A DNA stretch of 64,000 nucleotides from Microlunatus flavus (GTDB taxonomy: Bacteria > Actinomycetota > Actinomycetes > Propionibacteriales > Propionibacteriaceae), in contig NZ_FOFA01000005.1 in assembly GCF_900110855.1 (NCBI RefSeq), forward strand, positions 186,001 to 250,000, read 5' to 3'. A program made the position numbers and the translations under genes. The notes under the pieces are model-generated. The model searched no databases, was not told the origin of the DNA, and saw only the letters and a program-made list of their open reading frames with translations. Of this stretch, positions 26,701-34,595 are shown piece after piece (position 1 is the first letter of the stretch; each line of letters opens with the position of its first letter).

Positions 26701-27187
26701 GCTGCTCGCGCTCGGCGCCGCGGCGGACGCGGCCGGCGACCACCCGCGGGCCCGCGCCGCCTGGACCGAGGCGGCCGCGGCGTCCGGGGACTTCGGGGGC
26801 ATGGCCCCGCTGTCGTACTCGGAGAACACCTACGCCTCCGTCCTCGCCGCCCGGGCCGTCGGCGACCTCGACCGGGCCCGCGCCCTGAGCGACGGCCTCG
26901 CTGGACACGTCGAGGAGCTCGCGGCGACGACGCCGGTCGTCGACTACTTCGCGACCTCGCTGCCGAGCCTGCTGCTGTTCGACGAGGACCTCCAGCGGCG
27001 CCAGGACCTCACGGTCGCGCTGCTGCGCGCCCAGCTCGCGCTGCTCGCCGACGACCGGCCGGCGGCCCGCGCGCACCTCGACGCCGTGCTGCGCGAGGAC
27101 CCGGCGCACGAGCAGGCCCTGGACCTGCTGAGCGACCTTCGAGGCCACCCCCGATCCGACCGCAGACCCGCCGGGAGCATGGCGTGA
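23765..27187 (+). CDS. DUF5107 and tetratricopeptide-repeat protein
   Basis: A cytosolic protein of 1140 residues. The first ~370 residues match DUF5107: NEHLRVLVLPELGGRIHLALDK, YANPVIKPALVGLTGPWLAGGVELNWPQHH, and VHWADHRTAVGKKQWSWGDSDFG. The fold resembles galactose mutarotase/glycoside-binding domains. The remaining ~750 residues are alanine/leucine-rich helical repeats with TPR signatures (HLLGLVLARLGQDEEAYAVLARAAWLR). TAGCGT at 23752-23757 lies seven bases before GTG 23765, suggesting a leaderless mRNA. The stop overlaps the following cellulase-like gene. Such proteins occur in actinobacterial sugar-utilisation loci, but their activity is not defined. Confidence 0.82.
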   Translation: MLDDALDLPARPDRLADAPVAVWDAPVTLPTYLPTAPSRYPAYLDRRVYQGSSGRVYPLPFHDRIGETPEPHTWQGLHLENEHLRVLVLPELGGRIHLALDKRTGYPMFYANPVIKPALVGLTGPWLAGGVELNWPQHHRPATFLPTAWALETGGVDGVDGQDEVTAWCSDHDPFARMKGMHGVRLRAGSTVLELRVRLFNRSDVPQTFLWWANVAAQVHADYQSFFPDDVHVVADHAKRALSTFPTATGRYYGVDYPARHDDDTRPDSPRQVPGDRLDWYRNIPVPTSYMCLDSTGDFFGGYDHRAQAGFVHWADHRTAVGKKQWSWGDSDFGHAWNRNLADDGSAYIELMAGVFTDNQPDFSHLAPGETKTFSQHWYPVSGTGPAVAASLDAALGLEVAQGRTALALDVTRALPGSRLVVRGADGGVRHDATLDLSPDEPRRVLVEGEDVAQVELTRHGRVLLRWDAPAQPAAPTARAAAEPAPPEQIASVEELYLTGQHLVQYRHATRSPEPYWAEALRRDPGHAPTRTALAARRHADGRLAEAETHLRAAVERLTRLNPNPVDGQAHHLLGLVLARLGQDEEAYAVLARAAWLRAWLAPASYQLALLDARHGRDAAALERVGTAVHADADHLQARNLRTVLLRRLDRHDEADALLAATLALDPLDVWARQLAGGLEDGHGLLEPQTLLDVALENVRCGELAAALELLALARTADERRPLGQTACGLLADYHAAVVHDALGEPGAAAAARTRARHGDRTWSFPGRLDDVAALEAALAHDPDDATAAALLGHWLYAHDRADEAIAHWRRSLAGDPTDPVVWRNLAVALVNRHEEVDGGLQAYDRALACAPGDAQLWYESDQLLGRAGAPVAQRLARLEAVPAAVGSRDDLSVTLAHLLVDAGRAADALAVLEGRRFQPWEGGEGQVLRAWERAHLALSAACLEHGDAEAAQRHAEAAIDTPEHLGEARHPLANPAALLLALGAAADAAGDHPRARAAWTEAAAASGDFGGMAPLSYSENTYASVLAARAVGDLDRARALSDGLAGHVEELAATTPVVDYFATSLPSLLLFDEDLQRRQDLTVALLRAQLALLADDRPAARAHLDAVLREDPAHEQALDLLSDLRGHPRSDRRPAGSMA

Positions 27188-28500
27188 CCCGCACCCCCGT
27201 CCCCCTGCCCGCGCACCTGCCGGAGCGGCTGACGATCACGCTCTGGGACTTCTCCTGGTACGTCCGCACCGGCCCGGGCGAGCCGTTCGAGGACCTCGAC
27301 CGGGCCTTCGCCGAGGCCGTCGAGCGCGGGTACAACACGATCCGGATCTGCGCGATGCCGTACCTGCTCTTCGGCAGCGGGCTCGACACGTCGGCGCTGC
27401 GCCTGGGTCCGCTCGGCAACGGCTACGGCTCGCGCACCCGCTGGTACGACGTCGAGCAGCCGACGACGATCGACGCGCGGGCCCAGCTGCTCGCGCTCTT
27501 CGAGGCGGCGCGGCGCCACGACTGCTTCGTCATCCTCTCGTCCTGGGAGTACCAGCAGAGCAGCTCCTTCGCCGCGACGTCGGACTGGTGCGACGCGCTG
27601 ATGGCGATCGACCCCGAGGACCGGGCGCAGGCGCAGGCGGTGGCGCTGGCCGACCTCGTCGACCACCTCGCCGAGCACGGCCTCGACGATCGCGTCGCCT
27701 TCACCGAGGTCCACAACGAGGTGCAGGTGGGGCACCTGGCCGACGACCTGGCCGGGGTCGACCGCGGCGACCACGACGCCACCGTCGTCGCCCTCCGGCC
27801 GCGGCTGGAGCGGGCCGTCGCCGCCTTCCACGCCCGCCACCCCGACCGGCCCGTCACCGTCAACTACGCCCGGGTCCCGGTCGGTGCGATGCGCGGGATC
27901 CCCGAGGAGATCGACGTCCTGGTCACGCACCCGTACGTGTACGGGGTGCTGAACGCCTTCATCGACACCTACGGCCTGCGCGGGTCGGTCGAGGCGTTCG
28001 ACCAGGCCCGCGCTGAACGGGAGATCCTGCGGCGGGGCGCGCCCCCGCTGGCGTTCTGGGGGCCTGACGAGCCCTGGCGCTCGCGCGCGACGATCGTGGC
28101 GCCCGTCGAGATCTACGTGCACGACTGGTGCGACGCGGAGGCGGTCGACCGCTGGCTCTACCGCCACCACGGCGCCTGGGAGCAGGAGATGCTCTCGACC
28201 CTGCGGACCTGGCTCGACGTGGCGCACGACTGGGCGCAGGTGCACGGCGTCCCCCTCGTCTTCGGCGAGGGCTGGGTCGGCTACACCCCGCGCGACGGCC
28301 GCTACGAGGAGGGCCCGCTCGGCGCAGCCTTCTGCCGCACCGCCGTGCAGGAGTCCATCCGCGTCGGCGCCCGCGGCACCCTCGTCTGCTCCAACGCCGC
28401 ACCGCAGCACGCCATGTGGGCCGACGTCGCGCTGCAGCAGCAGTGCAACCAGGCCTTCCAGCAAGGGGCCTTCCAGCAAGGGCCCTTCCCGCAGACCTGA
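27184..28500 (+). CDS. Cellulase-like glycoside hydrolase
   Basis: A 438-residue TIM-barrel protein without a signal peptide. The start TITLWDFSWYVRTGPGEPFEDLDRAFAEA, the RICAMPYLLFG strand, FTEVHNEVQVGHL (likely acid/base Glu) and VPLVFGEGWVGYTP (likely nucleophile Glu) suit the cellulase-like/GH5-clan families. Cytosolic location and neighbours imply action on imported oligosaccharide rather than polymeric cellulose. GTG 27184 overlaps the DUF5107 stop (GTGA), so the two are coupled. The C-terminus has a short repeated FQQGAFQQGPF tail encoded by a local sequence duplication. Confidence 0.8.
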   Translation: MTRTPVPLPAHLPERLTITLWDFSWYVRTGPGEPFEDLDRAFAEAVERGYNTIRICAMPYLLFGSGLDTSALRLGPLGNGYGSRTRWYDVEQPTTIDARAQLLALFEAARRHDCFVILSSWEYQQSSSFAATSDWCDALMAIDPEDRAQAQAVALADLVDHLAEHGLDDRVAFTEVHNEVQVGHLADDLAGVDRGDHDATVVALRPRLERAVAAFHARHPDRPVTVNYARVPVGAMRGIPEEIDVLVTHPYVYGVLNAFIDTYGLRGSVEAFDQARAEREILRRGAPPLAFWGPDEPWRSRATIVAPVEIYVHDWCDAEAVDRWLYRHHGAWEQEMLSTLRTWLDVAHDWAQVHGVPLVFGEGWVGYTPRDGRYEEGPLGAAFCRTAVQESIRVGARGTLVCSNAAPQHAMWADVALQQQCNQAFQQGAFQQGPFPQT

Positions 28501-28554
28501 CGTACGACCCGCACCGCCCGCTCGGCCCGACACCCGTTCGAAGGAGAACAGACC

Positions 28555-29871
28555 ATGGGTCCCACCCCGTTCACCACGCCCTCGCTCTCGCGCCGCAACC
28601 TGCTCCTCGGAGGGGCCGGGGCCGCGAGCGCGCTGTTCCTGTCCGGCTGCATCGGCGGCAGCCCGGCGCCGAGCACCGAGACGAGCAGCGCGGCCGGCGA
28701 CATCAACGCCCCGCTCACGCTGCAGTCGGACCTGTCGGACGAGCTGCCCAAGAAGGCGATGGAGTCGCTCGTCGCGGGCTACAGCGCGCACAAGCTGACC
28801 ATGAACACGGTCGCCACCGAGCAGTTCCGTGCGCAGCTGTCGAGCTACCTGACCTCGCAGAACCCGCCGGACGTGATCACCTGGCTCGCCGGCTCGGTGG
28901 CGCGCGACTACGCCGCCAAGGGCCTGCTGCTCGACGTCTCGGACATGTGGACCGGCGACGGCGCCTGCGCCAAGTTCTCGCCCGCGCTCAAGGCGCTGTC
29001 GAGCGGCGACGACGGCAAGCAGATCTTCGTGCCCACCAGCTACTACTGGTGGAGCATCTTCTACCGCAAGTCGGCCTTCGAGGAGTGGGGCGTCAAGGCC
29101 CCGACGACCTGGGACGACTTCATGGCCATGAACGACACGCTGAAGACCAAGGGGATCTCGCCGCTGACCTGCGGCACCGGGTCGACCGCGTGGATGGCGT
29201 CGGGCTGGTTCGACTACCTCGACCTGCGCATCAACGGCGCCCAGTTCCACCGCGAGCTGCTGGCCGGCAAGCACTCCTTCGACAGCGCCGAGGTGCGCAA
29301 GGTGATGGACACCTACGCCACCCTGATCCCGTACTTCGACCCCAAGGGCCGCTCGTACAGCTGGCAGGAGGCGGCGACGCCGCTGATCAACAAGAAGGCC
29401 GGGATGTACCTGATCGGCGCCTTCATGACCTCGGCCTTCCCGAAGGGCGACCTGGACGACGTCGACTTCTTCCCGGTGCCGACGATCGACCCGTCGATCC
29501 CCTCGGCGGAGGAGGCGCCCACCGACGGCTACTTCGCCAGCGCCAAGACCAAGAACCCGGCCGGCACCAAGGACCTGCTGGCCTACCTGGCGGCGCCTGC
29601 GCAGCAGCAGGCCTACATCGAAGGCGCAGGCTCCTCGAACCTGCCCACCTCGCCCGACGTCGACACGACCAAGTTCTCGCCGCTGGTGCAGAAGGGCATC
29701 AAGCTGCTGCAGGACACCAAGGAGATCACGCAGTTCTTCAACCGCGACTCCAGCGACGCCCTGCAGACCACGGCCGACACCGCGCTCACGCGCTTCCTCG
29801 ACCACCCGGACGACGTCGCCACCATCCTCAAGACCTGGCAGGCCGCCGCCCAGAAGATCTGGAACTCCTGA
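28555..29871 (+). CDS. Carbohydrate-binding lipoprotein of ABC transporter
   Basis: A 438-residue extracellular solute-binding protein. SRRNLLLGGAGAAS is a Tat-type signal and LSGC a lipobox near residue 32. The mature part shows NPPDVITWLAGSVARDYAAKG, FVPTSYYWWSIFYRKSAFEEWG and TTWDDFMAMNDTLK, typical of carbohydrate (CUT1) binding proteins. ATG 28555 follows AAGGAGAA by seven bases. It opens the transporter part of the locus and probably delivers a galactoside or related oligosaccharide, given the alpha-galactosidase downstream. Confidence 0.92.
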   Translation: MGPTPFTTPSLSRRNLLLGGAGAASALFLSGCIGGSPAPSTETSSAAGDINAPLTLQSDLSDELPKKAMESLVAGYSAHKLTMNTVATEQFRAQLSSYLTSQNPPDVITWLAGSVARDYAAKGLLLDVSDMWTGDGACAKFSPALKALSSGDDGKQIFVPTSYYWWSIFYRKSAFEEWGVKAPTTWDDFMAMNDTLKTKGISPLTCGTGSTAWMASGWFDYLDLRINGAQFHRELLAGKHSFDSAEVRKVMDTYATLIPYFDPKGRSYSWQEAATPLINKKAGMYLIGAFMTSAFPKGDLDDVDFFPVPTIDPSIPSAEEAPTDGYFASAKTKNPAGTKDLLAYLAAPAQQQAYIEGAGSSNLPTSPDVDTTKFSPLVQKGIKLLQDTKEITQFFNRDSSDALQTTADTALTRFLDHPDDVATILKTWQAAAQKIWNS

Positions 29872-29879
29872 GGTCCGTC

Positions 29880-30839
29880 ATGGCGAACGTGACCTCGGAC
29901 GCTCCCCCGCTGGCGGCGGACCGCCCTGACGACGGGCCCCCGCCGCGGCGGGGCCTGCTCGCGCGCCGCGGCGTCACCAGCCGCGTGCCCCCCGTGATCT
30001 GGGTGCTGCTGCTGGTGCCGCTGGCCGTCGAGCTGTTCTGGGTCTTCTGGCCCGCCTTCAACAGCTTCCAGCTGTCCTTCACCAAGTGGAACGGCGTCGG
30101 CGCGGCGCAGCCCGTCGGGCTGAAGAACTACCGGACGCTCTTCGCCGACCCGGTCTTCCACACCGCGATCAAGAACACGGTGATCTGGGCGATCGGGTTC
30201 GGCGGTCTGTCCGTGCTGATCGGGCTGGCGCTCGCCGTCGCGCTCAACCGTCCCCGCCGCGGCGTGGGGATCTACCGCAGCGCGATCTACCTGCCGATGG
30301 TCTTCTCGCTCGCCGTCACCGGCCTCTTCTGGCGCGTGCTCTACCAGCCCGACGGCCCGATCAACACCGTCCTGGCCGCGATCGGTGTCGACACCGGCGA
30401 GCACCAGTGGCTGGCCGACCCGCGCACCGCCCTCGCCGCGATCCTGGTCGCGGCCATCTGGCGCCAGGCGGGCTACATCATGGTGCTCTACCTGGCCGGG
30501 CTGAAGGGCTGCGACCCGAGCCTGGAGGAGGCCGCCGCCGTCGACGGCGCCACGGCCTGGCAGCGCTTCCGCTTCGTCGTGATGCCGCAGCTCAAGAACG
30601 TCAACACCGTCGTCTTCGCCGTCACGGTGATCGACTCGCTGCGCACCTTCGACATCGTCTGGGCCATGACGCGCGGCGGGCCGTACGACAGCACGCAGCT
30701 GCTCAGCACGTACATGTACCAGGTCGGCTTCAGCCTGGTGAACCTCGGCTACGGCTCCGCGATCGCCGTCGTGATCTTCGTCCTGGCCATCGCGTTCATC
30801 ATCACCTACCTGGTCCGCGCGACCCGCGAGGAGGACTGA
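29880..30839 (+). CDS. Sugar ABC transporter permease (MalF type)
   Basis: A 319-residue permease with six membrane segments, the first VIWVLLLVPLAVELFWVFWPAF. The EAA loop reads EEAAAVDGATAWQRFRFV near residue 220, with VMPQLKN following, as in CUT1 permeases. It starts eight bases after the binding-protein stop and ends one base before the next permease. No ATPase is encoded in the locus. Confidence 0.92.
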   Translation: MANVTSDAPPLAADRPDDGPPPRRGLLARRGVTSRVPPVIWVLLLVPLAVELFWVFWPAFNSFQLSFTKWNGVGAAQPVGLKNYRTLFADPVFHTAIKNTVIWAIGFGGLSVLIGLALAVALNRPRRGVGIYRSAIYLPMVFSLAVTGLFWRVLYQPDGPINTVLAAIGVDTGEHQWLADPRTALAAILVAAIWRQAGYIMVLYLAGLKGCDPSLEEAAAVDGATAWQRFRFVVMPQLKNVNTVVFAVTVIDSLRTFDIVWAMTRGGPYDSTQLLSTYMYQVGFSLVNLGYGSAIAVVIFVLAIAFIITYLVRATREED

Positions 30840-30840
30840 C

Positions 30841-31722
30841 ATGGCCGTCGCACCCGCGCTCCCCCGCGCCGTCGACGCCCCGGCACCGGCCCCGGCCCGG
30901 CGCCGCGCCAAGCACCGCTGGGTGTTCCACGCGGTGATGGGGCCGGTGGCGTTCCTGTGGGTCCTGCCGCTGCTCTTCGTCATCGTCGTGGCGCTGCGCA
31001 GCTTCGACGACATCGCGACCAACGGCCTGGGCTCGCTGCCGTCGTCGTTCACCCTCGAGGCGTTCGGCACCGCGTGGACGGGCGGCAGCATCGGCGGCGC
31101 GCTGCGGAACAGCCTCGTCGTCACCGCGGCGACGGTGGTGCTGGTGCTGTTCCTCGCCTCGCTGTCGGCCTTCGCCCTGAGCCGCTACAAGATCCCCTTC
31201 GGCCGGGCGATCCTGCTCGCGATGCTCGCGGGCAACCTGCTGCCGCCGCAGATCCTGCTGATCCCCGTCTCGAAGATCTGCGAGATGCTCGGCATCTACG
31301 ACCGGCTCTTCGCCCTCGTCGCCGTGCAGGTCGGCTTCGGCCTCGGCTTCTTCACCTTCGTGCTCTACGGCTTCATGCGCTCGCTGCCGGCCGAGGTCTT
31401 CGAGGCCGCGAAGATCGACGGCGCGGGCGAGCTGCGCACGTACGCGGTGATGGTGCTGCCGCTGTGCCGCCCGGCGCTGGCCGCCCTGGCGGCGCTCGAG
31501 AGCACCTGGGTGTTCAACGACCTGCTCTGGGCGCTGACCGTGCTCCGCACCGACACGAAGTTCCCGATCACCGCGGCGCTGCTCAACCTGCAGGGCGGCT
31601 ACACGACCTCGTGGAACGTCGTCGCCGCCGGCTCCCTCATCGCCGCCGTCCCCACGACGATCGTGTTCTTCGCCTTCCAGCGCCACTTCGTCTCCGGCCT
31701 GCTGGTCGGCGCGAGCAAGTGA
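30841..31722 (+). CDS. Sugar ABC transporter permease (MalG type)
   Basis: A 293-residue permease. Six hydrophobic segments begin with FHAVMGPVAFLWVLPLLFVI. The EAA loop is FEAAKIDGAGELRTYAVMVLP near residue 184, and the C-terminus FQRHFVSGLLVGASK is typical of MalG-like proteins. It immediately follows its partner permease, and the alpha-galactosidase gene begins 32 bases after its stop. Confidence 0.93.
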   Translation: MAVAPALPRAVDAPAPAPARRRAKHRWVFHAVMGPVAFLWVLPLLFVIVVALRSFDDIATNGLGSLPSSFTLEAFGTAWTGGSIGGALRNSLVVTAATVVLVLFLASLSAFALSRYKIPFGRAILLAMLAGNLLPPQILLIPVSKICEMLGIYDRLFALVAVQVGFGLGFFTFVLYGFMRSLPAEVFEAAKIDGAGELRTYAVMVLPLCRPALAALAALESTWVFNDLLWALTVLRTDTKFPITAALLNLQGGYTTSWNVVAAGSLIAAVPTTIVFFAFQRHFVSGLLVGASK

Positions 31723-31754
31723 GCGGCGGACCCGACGAAGGAGACCGCTGGCTG

Positions 31755-33794
31755 ATGCGGACGGCGACGAGCACGTACGCGGTCGGCCTCGCGCCCGACG
31801 GGGCCGGCCCCGTGCTGCTCGACTGGACCGACGGCGAGCCGCGGACGTGGGCGCCGGTGACCGTCAACACCTTCGTGCTGCCCGTCGACCGCGAGCCGCT
31901 CGAGCTCGCCGTGCTCGGCACCCGGCAGGCCGGGTCGTTCGACCTGCTCGTCGACCACGGCGACGCCCTCGTCGGGGCGCGCGTGGAGTGGGACGCCGAG
32001 GACGTCGTCTGCGTGACGGACGGCCCGTCGACGACACTGACCGCCCGCGGCCGGGACACCACCGGTGATCTTGCCGTCGAGCTGGTGATCATGACGTCGA
32101 CCGCGCACGACGTCGTGATCAAGCACGCGTCGTACACCAACACCGGTGATCAGCCGCTCACCCTGCCGCGCGCGTTCGGGCCGGGGTGGGAGCTGCCCGT
32201 CGGGCCCGGCGCCCACGTCGCGCACCTGTACGGCGACTGGTCGCGCGAGTTCACCGAGGGTTCCGTCGACCTGACCGCGGGCGAGCTCAGCCTCGGCAGC
32301 CGGCAGGGCATCACCTCCCACGCCCACGCGCCCGCGGTGCGGGTGTCGTCCCTCGCCGACCCGGGCGGGCCGGCGTACGGGGTGGCGCTCGCCTGGAGCG
32401 GGTCGTGGCGGCTGGCGATCGACGCCCCACCCTTCGCGACGCGGGTCCGCGTCCTCGGCGGCGTGGACGACCAGGCTGGCGTGGTCACCCTCGGACCGGG
32501 CGAACGCTTCGTGACGCCGCAGACGCTGGCCGTCTTCGCGCCCGACGGGGCCGACGGGGTCCGGCGGCGCTGGCACGACTTCGAGCGCCACGTCCTGTGC
32601 CGCGACATCTCCCCCGCGCACCGACCCGTGGTCTACAACTCCTGGTACGCCACCACGTTCGCCGTCGACGTGGACCACCAGCGCGCGCTCGCCGACGTCG
32701 CCGCGGGGCTCGGCGTCGAGGTCTTCGTCGTCGACGACGGGTGGTTATGGGGCCGGGACAGCGACCGGGCGGGGCTGGGCGACTGGACGCCCGACCCGGT
32801 GAAGTTCCCGGACGGGCTGGGCCCGCTGACCGACGCCGTGCTGGCCCACGGGATGCGCTTCGGGATCTGGGTCGAGCCGGAGGCCGTGAACCCCGACAGC
32901 GACCTCTACCGCGCCCACCCGGACTGGGTCTACCGGGCCGGCGACCGGCCGCTGGTGACGAAGCGCCACCAGCTGGTCCTCGACCTCGGCCGCCCCGAGG
33001 TGCTGACCTGGACGCTCGGCTGGCTGCGTGACCTGCTGTCGGCGCACCCGATCACCTACCTCAAGTGGGACATGAACCGTCCCGTCACCGACGGCGGCCG
33101 GCCCGGGGACCCGTACGGGCGGCAGTGGGCGGTGCAGCACACGCTGGCCTACCACGCGGTGCTGCGCATGCTGCGGGAGGAGTTCCCGCACGTGACCGTC
33201 GAGGCCTGCGCGGGCGGCGGCGGCCGGGTCGACCTCGCCGTCCTCGGGCTGACCGATGTCGTCTGGCCGAGCGACGAGACCGGCGCACGCGACCGGCTGG
33301 CGATCCAGCACGGCTTCCTGACCGCGTACGGGCCGCACGTCATGAGCTCGTGGGTCACCGACGAGCCGAGCCGGCTCGACCTCGAGCCCGCGAGCCTGGA
33401 GCTGCGGTTCGTGGTGGCCATGAGCGGCGTCCTCGGCATCGGGGCCGACCTGCTGGCCTGGGACGAGGCGCAGCGCGCCCGGGCCGCCGAGCTCGTCGCC
33501 CTCTACCGCGACCTGCGGGCGACGATCCACACCGGCTGCGTCGAGCTCCACGGGCACCCGCGCGACCCCCTGTCCGTGGTCGAGCACGGCACCCCCGACC
33601 AGACGGTGCTGCTCGTGGCCGGGCGTACGGGCCGCACGACGAGCACCCTGCGGCCGCGGACGCTCGCGCCCGACGCCTCCTACCGACGCCGAGGCACCGA
33701 TGAGGTCCGCCGCGGTGCCGCGTGGGCGGCAGGTCTGGACGTGGGCTTCGACCTCGCCCCGGACGCCGACGTCGTCGTCCTCGACCGGGTCTGA
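31755..33794 (+). CDS. GH36 alpha-galactosidase
   Basis: A 679-residue family 36 glycoside hydrolase. The nucleophile Asp is in TYLKWDMNRPVTDGG (Asp439) and the acid/base Asp in VWPSDETGARDRL (Asp507); WYATTFAVDVDHQ, VDDGWLWGRDSDRAGLGDW and GIWVEPEAVNPDSDLY are further GH36 blocks. It has no signal peptide, so it hydrolyses terminal alpha-galactose from imported oligosaccharides in the cytosol. ATG 31755 has AAGGAGA ten bases upstream; GTG 31719, overlapping the permease stop, is an in-frame alternative adding 12 residues. It is the clearest clue to the substrate of this locus. Confidence 0.93.
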   Translation: MRTATSTYAVGLAPDGAGPVLLDWTDGEPRTWAPVTVNTFVLPVDREPLELAVLGTRQAGSFDLLVDHGDALVGARVEWDAEDVVCVTDGPSTTLTARGRDTTGDLAVELVIMTSTAHDVVIKHASYTNTGDQPLTLPRAFGPGWELPVGPGAHVAHLYGDWSREFTEGSVDLTAGELSLGSRQGITSHAHAPAVRVSSLADPGGPAYGVALAWSGSWRLAIDAPPFATRVRVLGGVDDQAGVVTLGPGERFVTPQTLAVFAPDGADGVRRRWHDFERHVLCRDISPAHRPVVYNSWYATTFAVDVDHQRALADVAAGLGVEVFVVDDGWLWGRDSDRAGLGDWTPDPVKFPDGLGPLTDAVLAHGMRFGIWVEPEAVNPDSDLYRAHPDWVYRAGDRPLVTKRHQLVLDLGRPEVLTWTLGWLRDLLSAHPITYLKWDMNRPVTDGGRPGDPYGRQWAVQHTLAYHAVLRMLREEFPHVTVEACAGGGGRVDLAVLGLTDVVWPSDETGARDRLAIQHGFLTAYGPHVMSSWVTDEPSRLDLEPASLELRFVVAMSGVLGIGADLLAWDEAQRARAAELVALYRDLRATIHTGCVELHGHPRDPLSVVEHGTPDQTVLLVAGRTGRTTSTLRPRTLAPDASYRRRGTDEVRRGAAWAAGLDVGFDLAPDADVVVLDRV

Positions 33795-33809
33795 CGCGGT
33801 GGTGCGCTC

Positions 33810-34586
33810 GTGACCCGACCTCTGGTCCTGGACGTCGACCTCGCCCACGGCGGCCGCTGGACCTCGCTGCGGACACGGGAGCGGGAGTGGCTGTGGACCA
33901 ACCCGGACCGCACCGTTCAGGGCGCTCGGCCTCACGTGCGGCCCGGCGACGCCTTCGTCGACGCGGGCGGCGTCGAGGAGTGCTTCCCCACCCTGCGCGG
34001 GACGCCCGACCACGGCGACGTCTGGTCGCGCCCCTGGTCGGGGAGCCCCGACGACGCGACCGTGACGGTCGCGGGCGCGCGGCTGCGGCGCACGGTCCGC
34101 GTCGGCAACGACACCGACGGCTCGGTCGTGCTCGGCTACACGGTCGAGGGCGAGCCCGGGGCCCCCTTCGTCCACGCCGTGCACGCGCTGCTGGACGTCG
34201 GTCCCGAGGCCCGCCTCGAGGTCCCCGGCGCGGGCACGATGGTCGTCCTCGACGTCGACGACCCCGTCCGGACCTGGCCCTCCGGGCTCGACCGGCTCGG
34301 CCCGGACGACGGGACGGCGGTCTGCGCGGTCCTGCCCGGGGTCGAGGAGGCCACGGTGACCGACGGCGCCGAGGCGCTGCGGTTCCGGTGGGAGGCGCCC
34401 GGCCGGGCCGGGCTGTGCTCGCTCGTGCTGTGGCGCAACCTCCGCGGTTGGCCCGCGACCGGGCCGTACCGCTCGATCGGGCTCGAACCCACGCTCGGGC
34501 GGACGGTCGACCAGACCGGTCCCGGCGCGGCCCGTCTCGACGCCCGCGGCAGGGCCGCCTGGACGATCACCGTCACCGCCCTCTGA
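33810..34586 (+). CDS. Galactose mutarotase-like protein
   Basis: A 258-residue protein with weak similarity to the aldose 1-epimerase fold: GGRWTSLRTREREWLWTNP at the N-terminus resembles the sugar-contacting start, and GGVEECFPTLRG with DHGDVWSRPW fits the middle of the fold. A catalytic His/Glu pair cannot be assigned with confidence. It follows the alpha-galactosidase by 15 bases and probably belongs to the same operon, where interconversion of sugar anomers would be useful. It could also be a non-catalytic binding protein. Confidence 0.65.
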   Translation: MTRPLVLDVDLAHGGRWTSLRTREREWLWTNPDRTVQGARPHVRPGDAFVDAGGVEECFPTLRGTPDHGDVWSRPWSGSPDDATVTVAGARLRRTVRVGNDTDGSVVLGYTVEGEPGAPFVHAVHALLDVGPEARLEVPGAGTMVVLDVDDPVRTWPSGLDRLGPDDGTAVCAVLPGVEEATVTDGAEALRFRWEAPGRAGLCSLVLWRNLRGWPATGPYRSIGLEPTLGRTVDQTGPGAARLDARGRAAWTITVTAL

Positions 34587-34595
34587 CCCGCCGCG

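Noticed and set aside
23321-27148. A 1275-codon open frame on the minus strand opposite the DUF5107 gene
   Set aside because: Its residues are Arg/Gly/Val-rich without family motifs, and it overlaps a well-supported gene; it is a GC-skew shadow.
26944-29805. A 953-codon minus-strand frame across the hydrolase and binding-protein genes
   Set aside because: Same reason: biased composition, and genes with clear motifs on the plus strand.
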